DNA of 64,000 nucleotides from Gerris lacustris (Eukaryota; Arthropoda; Insecta; Hemiptera; Gerridae): the NCBI GenBank assembly GCA_951217055.1, contig OX578281.1, positions 62,498,043 to 62,562,042 on the forward strand. Direction: 5' to 3'. Below are positions 50,901 through 62,900 of the stretch, piece after piece (positions within the stretch are counted from its first letter, which is position 1; each line of letters begins with the position of its first letter). The notes below the pieces were generated by a model, which was given only the letters and a program-made list of their open reading frames with translations, had not been told where the DNA came from and made no database searches. A program made the position numbers and the translations under genes.

Positions 50901-53900
50901 GAGAGAGATTTTCTTTTTCTTTAGTTAAGGTGGGTTCACAGGTAGCTTATCTCCGGGTGTATCGGGCTATGTAGATAAAAATATATTCATGAAGCTGTGG
51001 AGACTCTACGCTCCGTTTAGTCAGGTTATAAACAACGCTGATTTGTTTGTTTATCTACAGTTCTGAAGGGATAATAATCACTGTTTAAAGTTTTCTTGTG
51101 ATTTAACTATAAACTTTTTTAACAGTTCAATTTACTCTGTAGCTCATGATTATTCCTTTATAAAATTCTATGCACCAAACATCATTTCAATGTATTGAAA
51201 GTGTTAAGTTATTATCTTTCATTGATTTCTTTGATTCTTTTGATTGATCTTTTTCATTGATATCTTTTGAAGAGATCTTTAAAGTACTTACATGTTTCTT
51301 TTAATGCTGGGGGTAGAATGATATATCATTCAAATATAGTTAAAAAAAGGACAAAACTAGAATAAAATGTTGAATGTGTTGGGTCAGTGAGGGTAAAATA
51401 AATGTGACAAACTACTTCATGAAATTGGCTATATTTCGCTCTTTACGGAACTTCTTCAGGCCTGTAAACAAAGCAACTTTTTTATATCGGTTACAATTAT
51501 TAAAATATTAAGCTACCACTCTAATAATGTGAATAGCATTGCCTTTCAAAGTCCAAACTTTTTTGCTAGGTAAATTTTAACTGATAATAATCCTGTTAAT
51601 ATTGATGTTCAAACGATGTAAGATATCTATTTCTTCAGAATTAGTAGGGACTAAATTTACTATCCATATTTTGTTGCTGTCCCCTTTAAATTCTACTGAT
51701 GATTTTTAAAAAAGGGTCTTCAGGGGAGTTTTAAATAAAAAACATTAAGTTTTTTGCAATATTTCGTCCCTCTTTTGGGACATTTTCAAGCAATATACTT
51801 GGTGTGGTTGATTTTATCAATATGAAACAGTCTACATCAATTTGAGAAGTGTAAATTTTTTATAAAAATAAAAATATCATCCCACTTCTTAACCTCGTCA
51901 ATGGTAAATCCATAATATAAATTAGAAAATTTATATAAAATCAATAACTGTGAGGTGAGTCATGGTCAGAGACTGAACTATGACTGAGTCATAGTTCAGT
52001 CTCTGACCATGACACACCTCACAGTTATTGATTTTATATAAATTTTCTAATTTATATTATGGATTTACCATTGACGAGGTTAAGAAGTGGGATGATATTT
52101 TTATTTTTATAAAAAATTTACACTTCTCAAATTGATGTAGACTGTTTCATATTGATAAAATCAACCACACCAAGTATATTGCTTGAAAATGTCCCAAAAG
52201 AGGGACGAAATATTGCAAAAAACTTAATGTTTTTTATTTAAAACTCCCCTGAAGACCCTTTTTTAAAAATCATCAGTAAATTTACTATGCTGAAGCTGAG
52301 TAAACTAGGCAATTTAAATGTTGATTTTATTTTTCTTGTATAATTTTAATTTTGTATAATTGATGTGTTTAGTCAAATCTATTGGCTGGGTGATCTGAAC
52401 TATAGAATAACAGATATAGACATAAGACTGGTTAAAGAATTCATCGATACTGAAGATTATTCCGGTTTATTCCAATATGACCAATTAAATATTCAACATT
52501 CGTCTCAGAGAGTATTTGAAGGATATATTGAAGGACCCATTGCCTTCAAGCCTACGTATAAATATGATGTTGGAACTGACAATTGGGATTCAAGGTAAAC
52601 ACTTTTACTTATGACTTTATTCTAGCTAAAGCCTTGGTTTACATTTTACAAAAGGAAGTTTTTTACTAAATTTAGATACGTATTCCTTGAAAACTTTTTC
52701 TATTGATAAGAATATTGGAAGGTGGTAAACATGTTGATAAGTTATCAATTACTGATTGTATTGAAGTTGTTTTAGGAGATTCATTCATAAAGGTGTTATA
52801 ATATTTTCATTAATGGGTTATTTGTTTTGTATTTGTTTAGTGAAAAGAACCGAGCGCCTGCATGGTGTGATAGAATATTATGGAAAGGAGATTCAGTCAA
52901 ACAGATTTGCTACAGATCACATCCTATAATGAGGATAAGTGATCACAAACCAGTCAGTGCTCTTTTCGAATCACAGGTATGAATATTTTTTTTTTCCTTT
53001 ATCATAAGATTGAATTGGGATATTAAGTATTATTGTTAGTAAAGTATAAAGATGAAATTTAACTTTAATAATAGTCATCATTCATGATGGCTATATCAGA
53101 AGAAGATTATTACAGTAATTTTGCTTCCGAGCTTACCGAAGGTAACGGTAGCTATGTGATCTTTTTGATGAATGAAAATATTTTATGTCTCCGATTTCAA
53201 AAATTCCAAGACAGAAATCTGTTTCAGACATCAGTGAACATTTTTGATTGCATATCTGTCTGTCGCTCAATTTTTCCGAACCTACATATCTTATAAACTT
53301 TACGTCCGATTTTAATGAAATTTTTATGGTAGGTCATAGTCATCATTGGTCCAATATAAGTTTCAACCTTCTGCACCCATTTGTTTCTCTTCCACATGCG
53401 CACAAACATACATTTGTTTACACCCAAATCTTCAAAAGTACTCATCTGATTTTTATGAAATTTGAATGGTTTGTCGAAAGTAGACTGCAGATAGCACCAG
53501 ATTAATTTCCACCTTCTGTGCTCTTTAGCTTTTGCTTATTTAATACTTTAATTCATATAAAAAAATCAAAATTAATTTTTACACATTAAACAAATGGGGG
53601 AAACAATTATATAAATAAGACAATAATGGCTTATAAAATCAATAAAGTATGTGATAGGATGTGCAGAAGCTATGTGCCACACTAATTGGCAGTCAATTTT
53701 TTAATAATTTCTCATTTTTAGGGTCCGTAGGCAAAACCAAGGACCCTTATATTTTCCTGCGTGTGTCTGTCTGTCCGTCCTGTCGCGTGCTCTCACGGCT
53801 ACACCTTTCGTCCGATCACTTTGAAATTTGGCATGTATATGTCTTGTACGTGCCCACCTATTTTAAAAATATAGCGACTTAAAAAAAATATTTTTTAAAA

Positions 53901-56900
53901 AAATTAGGGTAAAAAAACTTAAGGGTTAATTTTTTTTTTTTTTTTTTCGACACCGTGAGGGGTATCATATGAAAGGGTACGTCGAGCTGATTACAAAAAT
54001 ATATAATTCTTTGGATATAACTTTGATAGGGCGAGCGTAGGCAAGTTTGAAGTGGGTGTGAAACGTGTTCCCCCCCCCTCTATCTCGCTTATGTGAAGTG
54101 CAAAAAATCTGAAAAAATTCCTGAACATTCTTCGACCAAAAGTAAAGATACCACTTTTTGGAAATTTCGAAAAAAAAAATTATTTTATTTTTTATTTACA
54201 AAATACGTTTTTTTTTTTATAATTATGGTCTTTTCGATGTATTTATATGGTTGTAGTCCGGTTCAGTGGCGAAATAAATACTTTATCAGAAGTTTGTTTA
54301 TGTGTTTTGAGAATATCAGACCCATAGGATAGTTCAAAGTAAAGCTTTTTAGCATTTTAAAAAACACCAACAATAGGGTACTACTTTAACTATACAGCGT
54401 TGACTACGGACCCTCACTGTGTGCTGACTAGCACACACTTGACCTTTTTATTAAAAAGTATTGTCATGAAAAAATTAAGGAATAGATGTTTCTCATTCTG
54501 TAAATTATAAAAAAGACGTAACTTATGCATCTAATCTAATTAATTTTCTTAACTGCCCAGGACTTTTATTAAACTAAATATAGCCTAGTTCAGTCAATAT
54601 ATCTTCTAGATGTTCTCTGTGGGGGGGATTACCAGTTGTGAAACAGCCTAAGAAAAAGTCTTTCCATTAGGAGGGTATGTTATGTAAGAGAAAGGATTTA
54701 AAGAAGAAAAAGAAGGCATATAGTCAACCCTTGAGTTTAAGTCAGACAAGATTCTATCTAATCTGTCAGAGCAATATTTATAGATCTATGTATGATAAAA
54801 GGGCAGTTGGCATAGATTCCCTTTAAAGGTGGCCTCTACTAAAAGAGGGATGCTTATTTCCACTCTTGGAGACCAGTTAAGCTTGTAATCAATTCAAATG
54901 TTTTGCATATTAAACAAGATATGTATTTGCCGGAAGATTTTTATGCGTTACAAAGCCATATTTCAATCTGAAAATAAAACAGTGAAATTTTTACAACTTG
55001 TTTGTATAAAAGAGACATTCTTCCCGTATTTATCTCAGGCAATTAAAACCCAGATATATGCTGATGTTTTAAAACATTGTTTTATAAATATGTTTTATCT
55101 AATCTATGATGTAATAAATTCATTTTATTTTTTTACAATATATATAAACTTTTTAAGAATGAATTTTTATTAGACTAGGTTTAATGCTTAAATACTAGAT
55201 GAACTGATTAATATAACTTCACATAATTCGATATTATTTGGTTTAAGTATGTCTGATTGATTTTAATCTGCTTTGAAAATCTGTTAATTTTGAATATGTA
55301 TAGAATTTTTTACAAATAAACATATTCTCTCAAAAGCAAATGCTGTAGGGTTTCAACTTTCAAAGATATTTTAAATAGACTGAAATTTCATCAAGCAATA
55401 AAATTAGAAATATTTTTGGTTCTCCTCCAATCCAAATTTTTTTGTGGGCTATAATAATTTTAATTATGACCCCAAGAGCTATCTGACACTTGCTGATAAA
55501 TAGAGAATTTCTATCAATAAAGCATGTGTTTTTATCCTCTTCCTTTGTAAAAAAGACATTTATAATAATTTTTATTAAGGATTCCTGAGATATTAATATT
55601 ATTTCAAAAGTTCCAAAATGGAAAACAATTTGTTTATTTAATGATAAATTTATATGAATAAAACTTATCTTATTCTCTTTTATTAGTAGTTTTGTCGGAG
55701 ATTTTGTGAGAATAAAATAAATAAAAAAATCCTCAATAATTTCAATAAGAGTGAACACTCAGCAATTGCTATTTTGAAGGCAATTGCCATTTTACTTTCT
55801 TTTAAGAAATTTTCTAAGCTTTCCAACGATACTAAAATCATTATTCTAGCATTCATATTTTAAGAATATTTCATTTTATGAGACAAGGACGACACCCCTC
55901 GAAAATTTGCTAAATTTGACCTTGTGGCGAACGGTTGAATTCCATATGAGGTGTACAAACGCCCAATAACTTTTCCAAACTTTATTGACAGGCCCCTGTA
56001 TATTCTTGTGGTCAGACAATACACTGATTAATCCTTAGATCTGTGTTCATTAATTGTTTATTCAGTACCATAATATTTATTTTAATTTAATCAGACATTT
56101 AACTATTTCGACCACTTTTGTGTTTACCAGTTTATAATCAGTATATAATTATTACTTGATACCTTTACAGTTCCTAGTTGTGGACCAAACCAAATTCAGG
56201 AAAGTATATGAGGAAGTAATGAAGAAATTAGATAAAATGGAAAACGAAGGTCTTCCTCAAGTTATGGTTGATACTACTGAAATTATATTTGATTCTTTAA
56301 AATTCCTTGAGCCTCAATCAAGAGAACTCATTATAGCAAATACAGGACATGTAAGTATCTACCACATTATATTTTAGAATTACGATTATAACCACGAATG
56401 TATATATATATATTTTTATACATTTTTTAAAAATTTATTATATAAAAATTTTTTATATAAAAAGTTTTTTTTATCTTGTAATTATTAGTTATTCATCTAT
56501 ATTCCCTAACTTATTTTTAGAATTACGTTGAATATGAATTTATTAAGAAGCTTGGTGACGAGACTTATTGTAAAGAGTGGCTTAGAATTGAACCATGTAC
56601 TGGATTTATCACGCCAGGTAAATTTAATATTTACATATTATACATATTTTAATTTTTGGTTTATTATGTTTCTCTATTTAGACTGAGTAAATGATGTATG
56701 TCTGTGTTTATTAAGGGCATTTAAAGATAAAACATGACTGAGAAATTCCCACACACATGCACTGTACCTGTGCAATAACTTGGTAAATCTAAGCCTTTAT
56801 TGAAAGAATACTGGTGATTCTGATCCAGTATGACCTTTTTATCCTTATAAGAAGGGTAAATCTGTCTTTATTGAAAGAATACTGGTGATTCTGATCCAGT

Positions 56901-59900
56901 ATGATCTTTTTATCCTTATAAGGGTAAATCTAAGCCTTTAATAAAAGAATACTGGTGATTCTGATCCAGTATGATCTTTTTATCCTTATAAGGGCAAATC
57001 TAAGCCTTTAATAAAAGAATACTGGTGATTCTGATCCAGTATGATCTTTTTATCCTTATAAGGGCAAATCTAAGCCTTTAATGAAAGAATACTGGTGATT
57101 CTGATCCAGTATGATCTTTTTATCCTTATAAGGGTAAATCTAAGCCTTTAATAAAAGAATACTGGTGATTCTGATCCAGTATGATCTTTTTATCCTTATA
57201 AGGGCAAATCTAAGCCTTTAATAAAAGAATACTGGTGATTCTGATCCAGTATGATCTTTTTATCCTTATAAGGGTAAATCTAAGCCTTTAATAAAAGAAT
57301 ACTGGTGATTCTGATCCAGTATGATCTTTTTATCCTTATAAGGGCAAATCTAAGCCTTTAATGAAAGAATACTGGTGATTCTGATCCAGTATGATCTTTT
57401 TAACCTTATACGGTATGTTTATATGTATTTATTTATTTTTTCTTTTTCAGGAGATAAAGTTGATGTTAAACTTGAGGTCTATGTAGATAAGAAATCAGCT
57501 TTTAAGCTGAATTCTGGGGAATATAAACTTTATGATATTTTAGTTCTTCATCTTAATGGTGGAAAGGATATATTTATTACTGTCACAGGTATTACAATAT
57601 TTTTTTTTACATCCTTACCATAAAAATAAAGTTGGCGCATTATGAATTGTGACTTTTTACAGCGCAGGAAAATCTGAAACATTAGGGTGGGGAGCCAATG
57701 AGAGGTCAGGATTTTGAATTCTAGAAGGTCGGGCCAACTAAACAAACAAAAATGTTACTGCCCCCCCCCCCTCCCACAGGCCTAGTGGCTTTAATTTTTT
57801 CCTCATTTAGGTTGGCCAATCTGAGTGTCAAAAGTCACAACTCGTAACACGAATACTGTAGGCCTAAATGTGTAAATTCCCTATTGCTCCAAATATAAGA
57901 CGCATGTCAATTTTTTTACCAAAAATCTGGTAAAAACTTTAATGCATCGGATGTAAAACGCACCCTTTTTCAAAGGAAAAATCTTCTATTCTCATTATTA
58001 CCAACTTGTTCAGACATAAAATGTATGCAGTCTACCATGGATATTGTGGGAATATTGTATCTTTATTTAGATGTAAGGCAAGCGCGATGCTGGCAGAGAA
58101 GCAATAAGGTTATATTTTGAAAAGAGGTCAGAGAAGTCTAATTGTGAATCATCCATAATTCTTATCAGTTTTTCTAATATCCAATAATTTTTTTATGTTA
58201 TAACTTTTACCGTAGCATTCTGAAAATAGAATTCCTTTTCTCACCGGCTTCATAACGATAACGAACTCTTCTTTCTTTCCCTGACATAAAATAAGAATTT
58301 TTTATTACAATTACGTTGTTAAAATTAAACACCTTCTTTAATTTATATAACATATATTATTCTTGATGGATGCTTTAGGTGTAAAATAAATAATTAATAC
58401 GATTTATTAATATGTTTCATTTTTAGTACAAAAAGATGTGATTGAAAAATGACCTTATAAGCATAGTGAAGGGTCGAAACGTATCGACTTAAATATATGA
58501 ATACCAACAAGTTTTTATTGTATTTATTTCACACCTAAAGCATCCATCAAGAAAAATATATGTTGTGTAAAATAAATAGATAATAGATGATCTCAAGAGA
58601 TACAATCTCAGCAATTCTTGAGCGAGATGTGCAATGAAAAAAGGTTGTTAGCTCATGCAACGTTCCTTACCGAAGGAAACGCTATTTCAATCTGTTACTC
58701 TTTAAATTCATTGATTGTAAGACGCACCTCGAATATAAGACTTATTCCTGATTTTTGCGATGCAAAAACGGAAAAATAAGTGTATCTTATATTCGAAGCA
58801 ATAAGGTATTTTATCTTACTTTTGTATAATTATAATAACTTAGTTTGTAAATTAGCCGAGTTACGACACAGGAATAACATTAAATTTTTAATAGGTAACT
58901 ATGAGAGGAGTTGTTTTGGTTATTCTTTGGAAATGCTACTTAATATTACCGTGCCAATCAAAGAATTACCAGTGGGCAAACTAATGGAATTGGTAAGTTC
59001 ATTATTAAACAGCAAATATATTTTTATTTAAGTGACAACTGCATGTGTAAGATTAGATGTTGTACCCATAAATATTTTTATTTATTTTCTTTGAAAAACT
59101 GTTATTTTTAAATTAAAATGAAACATTAAATTACTGTGGACGACGGAATGTAATCATGGCTTAGTGTGATCATAATAGCTTGGAACAGACCCATCCAATA
59201 CCAATTCATTTATTTTTTTTTCCATTTATTGTGATTAAAGTCGAGATAGTTGGATTTCTGCTTTTATCTTTCTGTGGCACTAGTGTTTTAGTGAAAATCC
59301 TTTTTAGGGTTTCGTTGGTAAAAAAAAAAAAAAAACCTTATAGTTTCCTTCCTGTGTCTGTCTGTCTGTCTCTGTCACTCTGTACGGTTCCAATAACTTT
59401 TAAATCAAAAGAGATAGAAAGATGAAACTTTCCCGTATTAAAGATCGTTTTGACGCGCACACAGGAAGAATATAGCAAACTCAAAATTATCAGATGTTCA
59501 AATCCAAAATGGTGGATAATTCACATCACACGAAAAAAAAAATAAATAAATAAAAAAAAAAAAAATTTGAGTAGGGTATTAAATGAAAGGTATTGAGGAG
59601 TAGATTACAAAAATATATATTACTTGTGGGAAGTATTCAATTTTCCGTGCTATTTTGTCAAAAAACATCAACATTTTGTGTGCCCCCCCCCCCCCATTTA
59701 TACTTATTTCATGTTCACAATACCAACGAATCCCTTTTTACGTGACACTTCACGCACAACCCATATATTTTTTCAGAAAATAAACCTTTCTAACCCACCC
59801 CCCCCCATAACTACAATGGACGGCAGTCAGAACTCAGTGTGTTTTAGACTTTTAATGATTCATATTCTCCCATTAACAAATTTACATAAGTTCAAAGATG

Positions 59901-62900
59901 ATTTGATTTTAAGTTTAATTTTTAAACAAAGATCGAGCCCTTCCAAACATAGTGATTATGTACATTTATTTACATACATATACTTATTTATTTATATTAT
60001 TATCAGTTGGTTAATGCTATGACTTTGTCTGGGTTCCAAAATGATCACATTAAGTTGCATCTACTGTGTTAGAAGATAATAATTAAATTTAAAGAAAGCC
60101 CTAAACTAGTTATTTAAGTTGATTTAGTTATTTGTAAAGATGTTTTGAAATATTTCTGTTTAGGAGAAGAAGAAGAACGGAGAAGTAGATAGTTTTGTGA
60201 GTGGTTACACAGTACCTAAAGAGATTTGGTTCCTAATAGATCAACTATACAGGCACGGGCTCAAACAACCTCACTTATTTGAGCAACCGGGTCTACATTC
60301 GGAAATTATTCTCATTAGAAACTGGCTCGATTATGGCTCTCAGGAACCGTTACGTATCCTTTTTCACTCTTTTATTAATATGTATTTAATTTTGTTAATA
60401 TGTATTCTTATTGCCAATTACAGTAGAAACCCTCATATCCGACCTCGGGTTAACCGAATCCTCGGGATATCCGACCATGACACCCCTTGGTAAAAAAAAT
60501 TATTTATTTATGTAACTTAGCTTAATTTAAGTTAGCCTCCGAGCCGGAGGCGAGGTCAGGCTATGGAAATTATTTGCCGAGGCAGGTAATTTATTCAATT
60601 TACTGCCGAGGCGAAACCAAGGCAGGCAATATATATAAATGAGGTAGAAATGTTCCCTTTGCTGCCTTGTTGCATACAATATTTTTCCTACTGGCGGCAG
60701 AAAATGTTTTCCTTTAAATAATATTTATTTCATAATACTTACTTATCAAATACTATTATTGAACTATTTAAATAAAAAAACAAAAAAAACAAGCAACAAT
60801 AACAAATGTTACAATTATAAAAAATGAATTGACAGAAATATAGTAAAAACAAAACAAAATGATAATAGACAAGCTGCAGTGTTGCCACTAATTTAATTAT
60901 TTATGATTATATTAAGACCTACTATTTTCTGTAATATTTTGATTTCTTTTTTTTATCTTTTTACTCCATTTTATTTTATAAATAAATATAATTTATTATA
61001 AGTATTTATAAACATTCTTTTATAAATTCGTAATATTTTTAAGGTAAATTGTTAAAATAATTTAGGTTAAAGATTATATAAAACAAAAGGTTGTTTATTT
61101 ATTTGTAGTGGGGAATGTGGTTGTGGCTTAGCCTGGAATAATCCTCAGCCAAACACAATTTTGCCGCCTAGGCAGCAAAATCGTATTTTGCTGCATATTG
61201 TAAAGTTTTCTTGAAACCTCAAAGTTATTAGAGAAATTAAATTTTCATGCCTAAAAACAGTATACGTAATTTTGCTGTCGCTAGTAGGAAAAATGTTTTA
61301 TCTGACACGACCAAACTTCATCCTTATCAGAATTTGTGTACTTCACTCACTCTGTTTATATTTAACATTGTATTGGTAAAACTGTTTCCTTAACATAGAA
61401 TACTTACAGCTGGGAGTGTACACTCAATAGCAGAAGCTCTGTTATTACTATTAGAATCCACTGCAGAACCTATATTCCCTTACAGTATTCAACAAGACTG
61501 CATAGCAGCATGTTCTAATTATATTCAGTGCAAACAGGTAAACCATTTTTTTTTTTTAACTTTTATTTATATTATTTTTGATAAAAAGTTAAAACCATAT
61601 AATTGGCCCGGCTAAAAGGTTAAATGTATTATTGTTAGGCTGTGTGTTGGATTACTTTTTAATTTTTATTTATTTAAACATATACTAAGAGAGAATTCAC
61701 TTTAAAGTACTCTATATTCTGTATGATTTAACATTTAGTTTACCTTAAATAAGCCCATTAAAATCTAATTCAGATAAGTATTTATTTCTTTTTTTTGTCA
61801 TTGTCACATGTTTACGAACAGTTATTATTTTCTTTCCTTTGTTTATTACAGATAGTTAATCAGCTTCCAGAAACTAGTAGAAATGTTTTTATTTACCTGT
61901 GCATATTTCTTCAAGAATTGCTCAGCCATTCCAGTGAAAACCATCTTGATACTAAAACTATAGGTGAGACATTTTTGTTAAATATTTCAAAACCAAAGTT
62001 TATTTGAAAACGATTATTTTTATCAGAAGAAAATACAGTATTATTTTTATTAAAAATTATACAGTCTTTTGCCTTAATTAGTTGTTGAAAGGGAAGACAA
62101 TACATTTAAAATAATCAAATTTAAATTATGATATGAAGTTATTTGTTAATAAGTTGCCGAGTATGTGCTTTCAGTACTCACAATGCCTCCTTAGGGAATT
62201 TAGTGAATCAGACAATTTGGTTCATCAGCCAAGATGGCGAATCGGTTTCAAGATGGCAGTAATTTAAAAAGTTTGTTTCAGCTGTAATTTTTTAACCGTT
62301 TATTTTAATGATGTGGAATAAACGCCTGTAAATATATTTTTGTCATCCAAATGTAATAGGATTACTCTGAGGTCTCCTGCTCAAACTATTTGCAAGATAT
62401 TAATTTTTAAGGTTTTTTTTTTGGAAATTTATTTCTTACATTTGAGATGTTTGAAAAATTCCTTGAAAAAAGTTTTTTTTTTTTTTTAAATTTATTTATT
62501 TATTTTTTTTATCAAAGTATCACTGTGATTTCTTTTCCCTTTTTCTGTGTGCTTTCATATTATTATATACATTTAATATTATTTTAAACAAGGTGTCTTC
62601 AGGGTTAATGAAAGATTTAAATTTTTAAGTTTCTTTAAAAAGGTTATACATATTTCATCTCTTATTTTAGATATTTTCAAACCTTATTGAGCTGAGTCCT
62701 AGAGCTCTAGGACTCAGCATCGCTTCTGCGGTACAACATACAGGTATGATGTGGGAAGTGGCTGTAACTCTCCACCACAGGGTTTGTAAAATGGGCCTTA
62801 TGTAGGCCTGATTGCTAGGTTCGAAAAAGTGGTTTGCCCTCTCCCTCTAATCATTATTATTATAAAGGACATGAGGGGGGGGGGATTGGTACAAAAAACG

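Noticed and set aside
55360..55758. Minus-strand ORF of 132 codons in OCRL intron 10
   Set aside because: Extremely Ile/Phe/Lys-rich as expected from AT-rich sequence; no motif or start context.
61391..61409. OCRL exon 16 starting after AACATAG at 61398
   Set aside because: It would leave two spare bases in total with exon 15 and break frame. CTTACAG at 61409 gives EPLPGSVHS, matching human OCRL.
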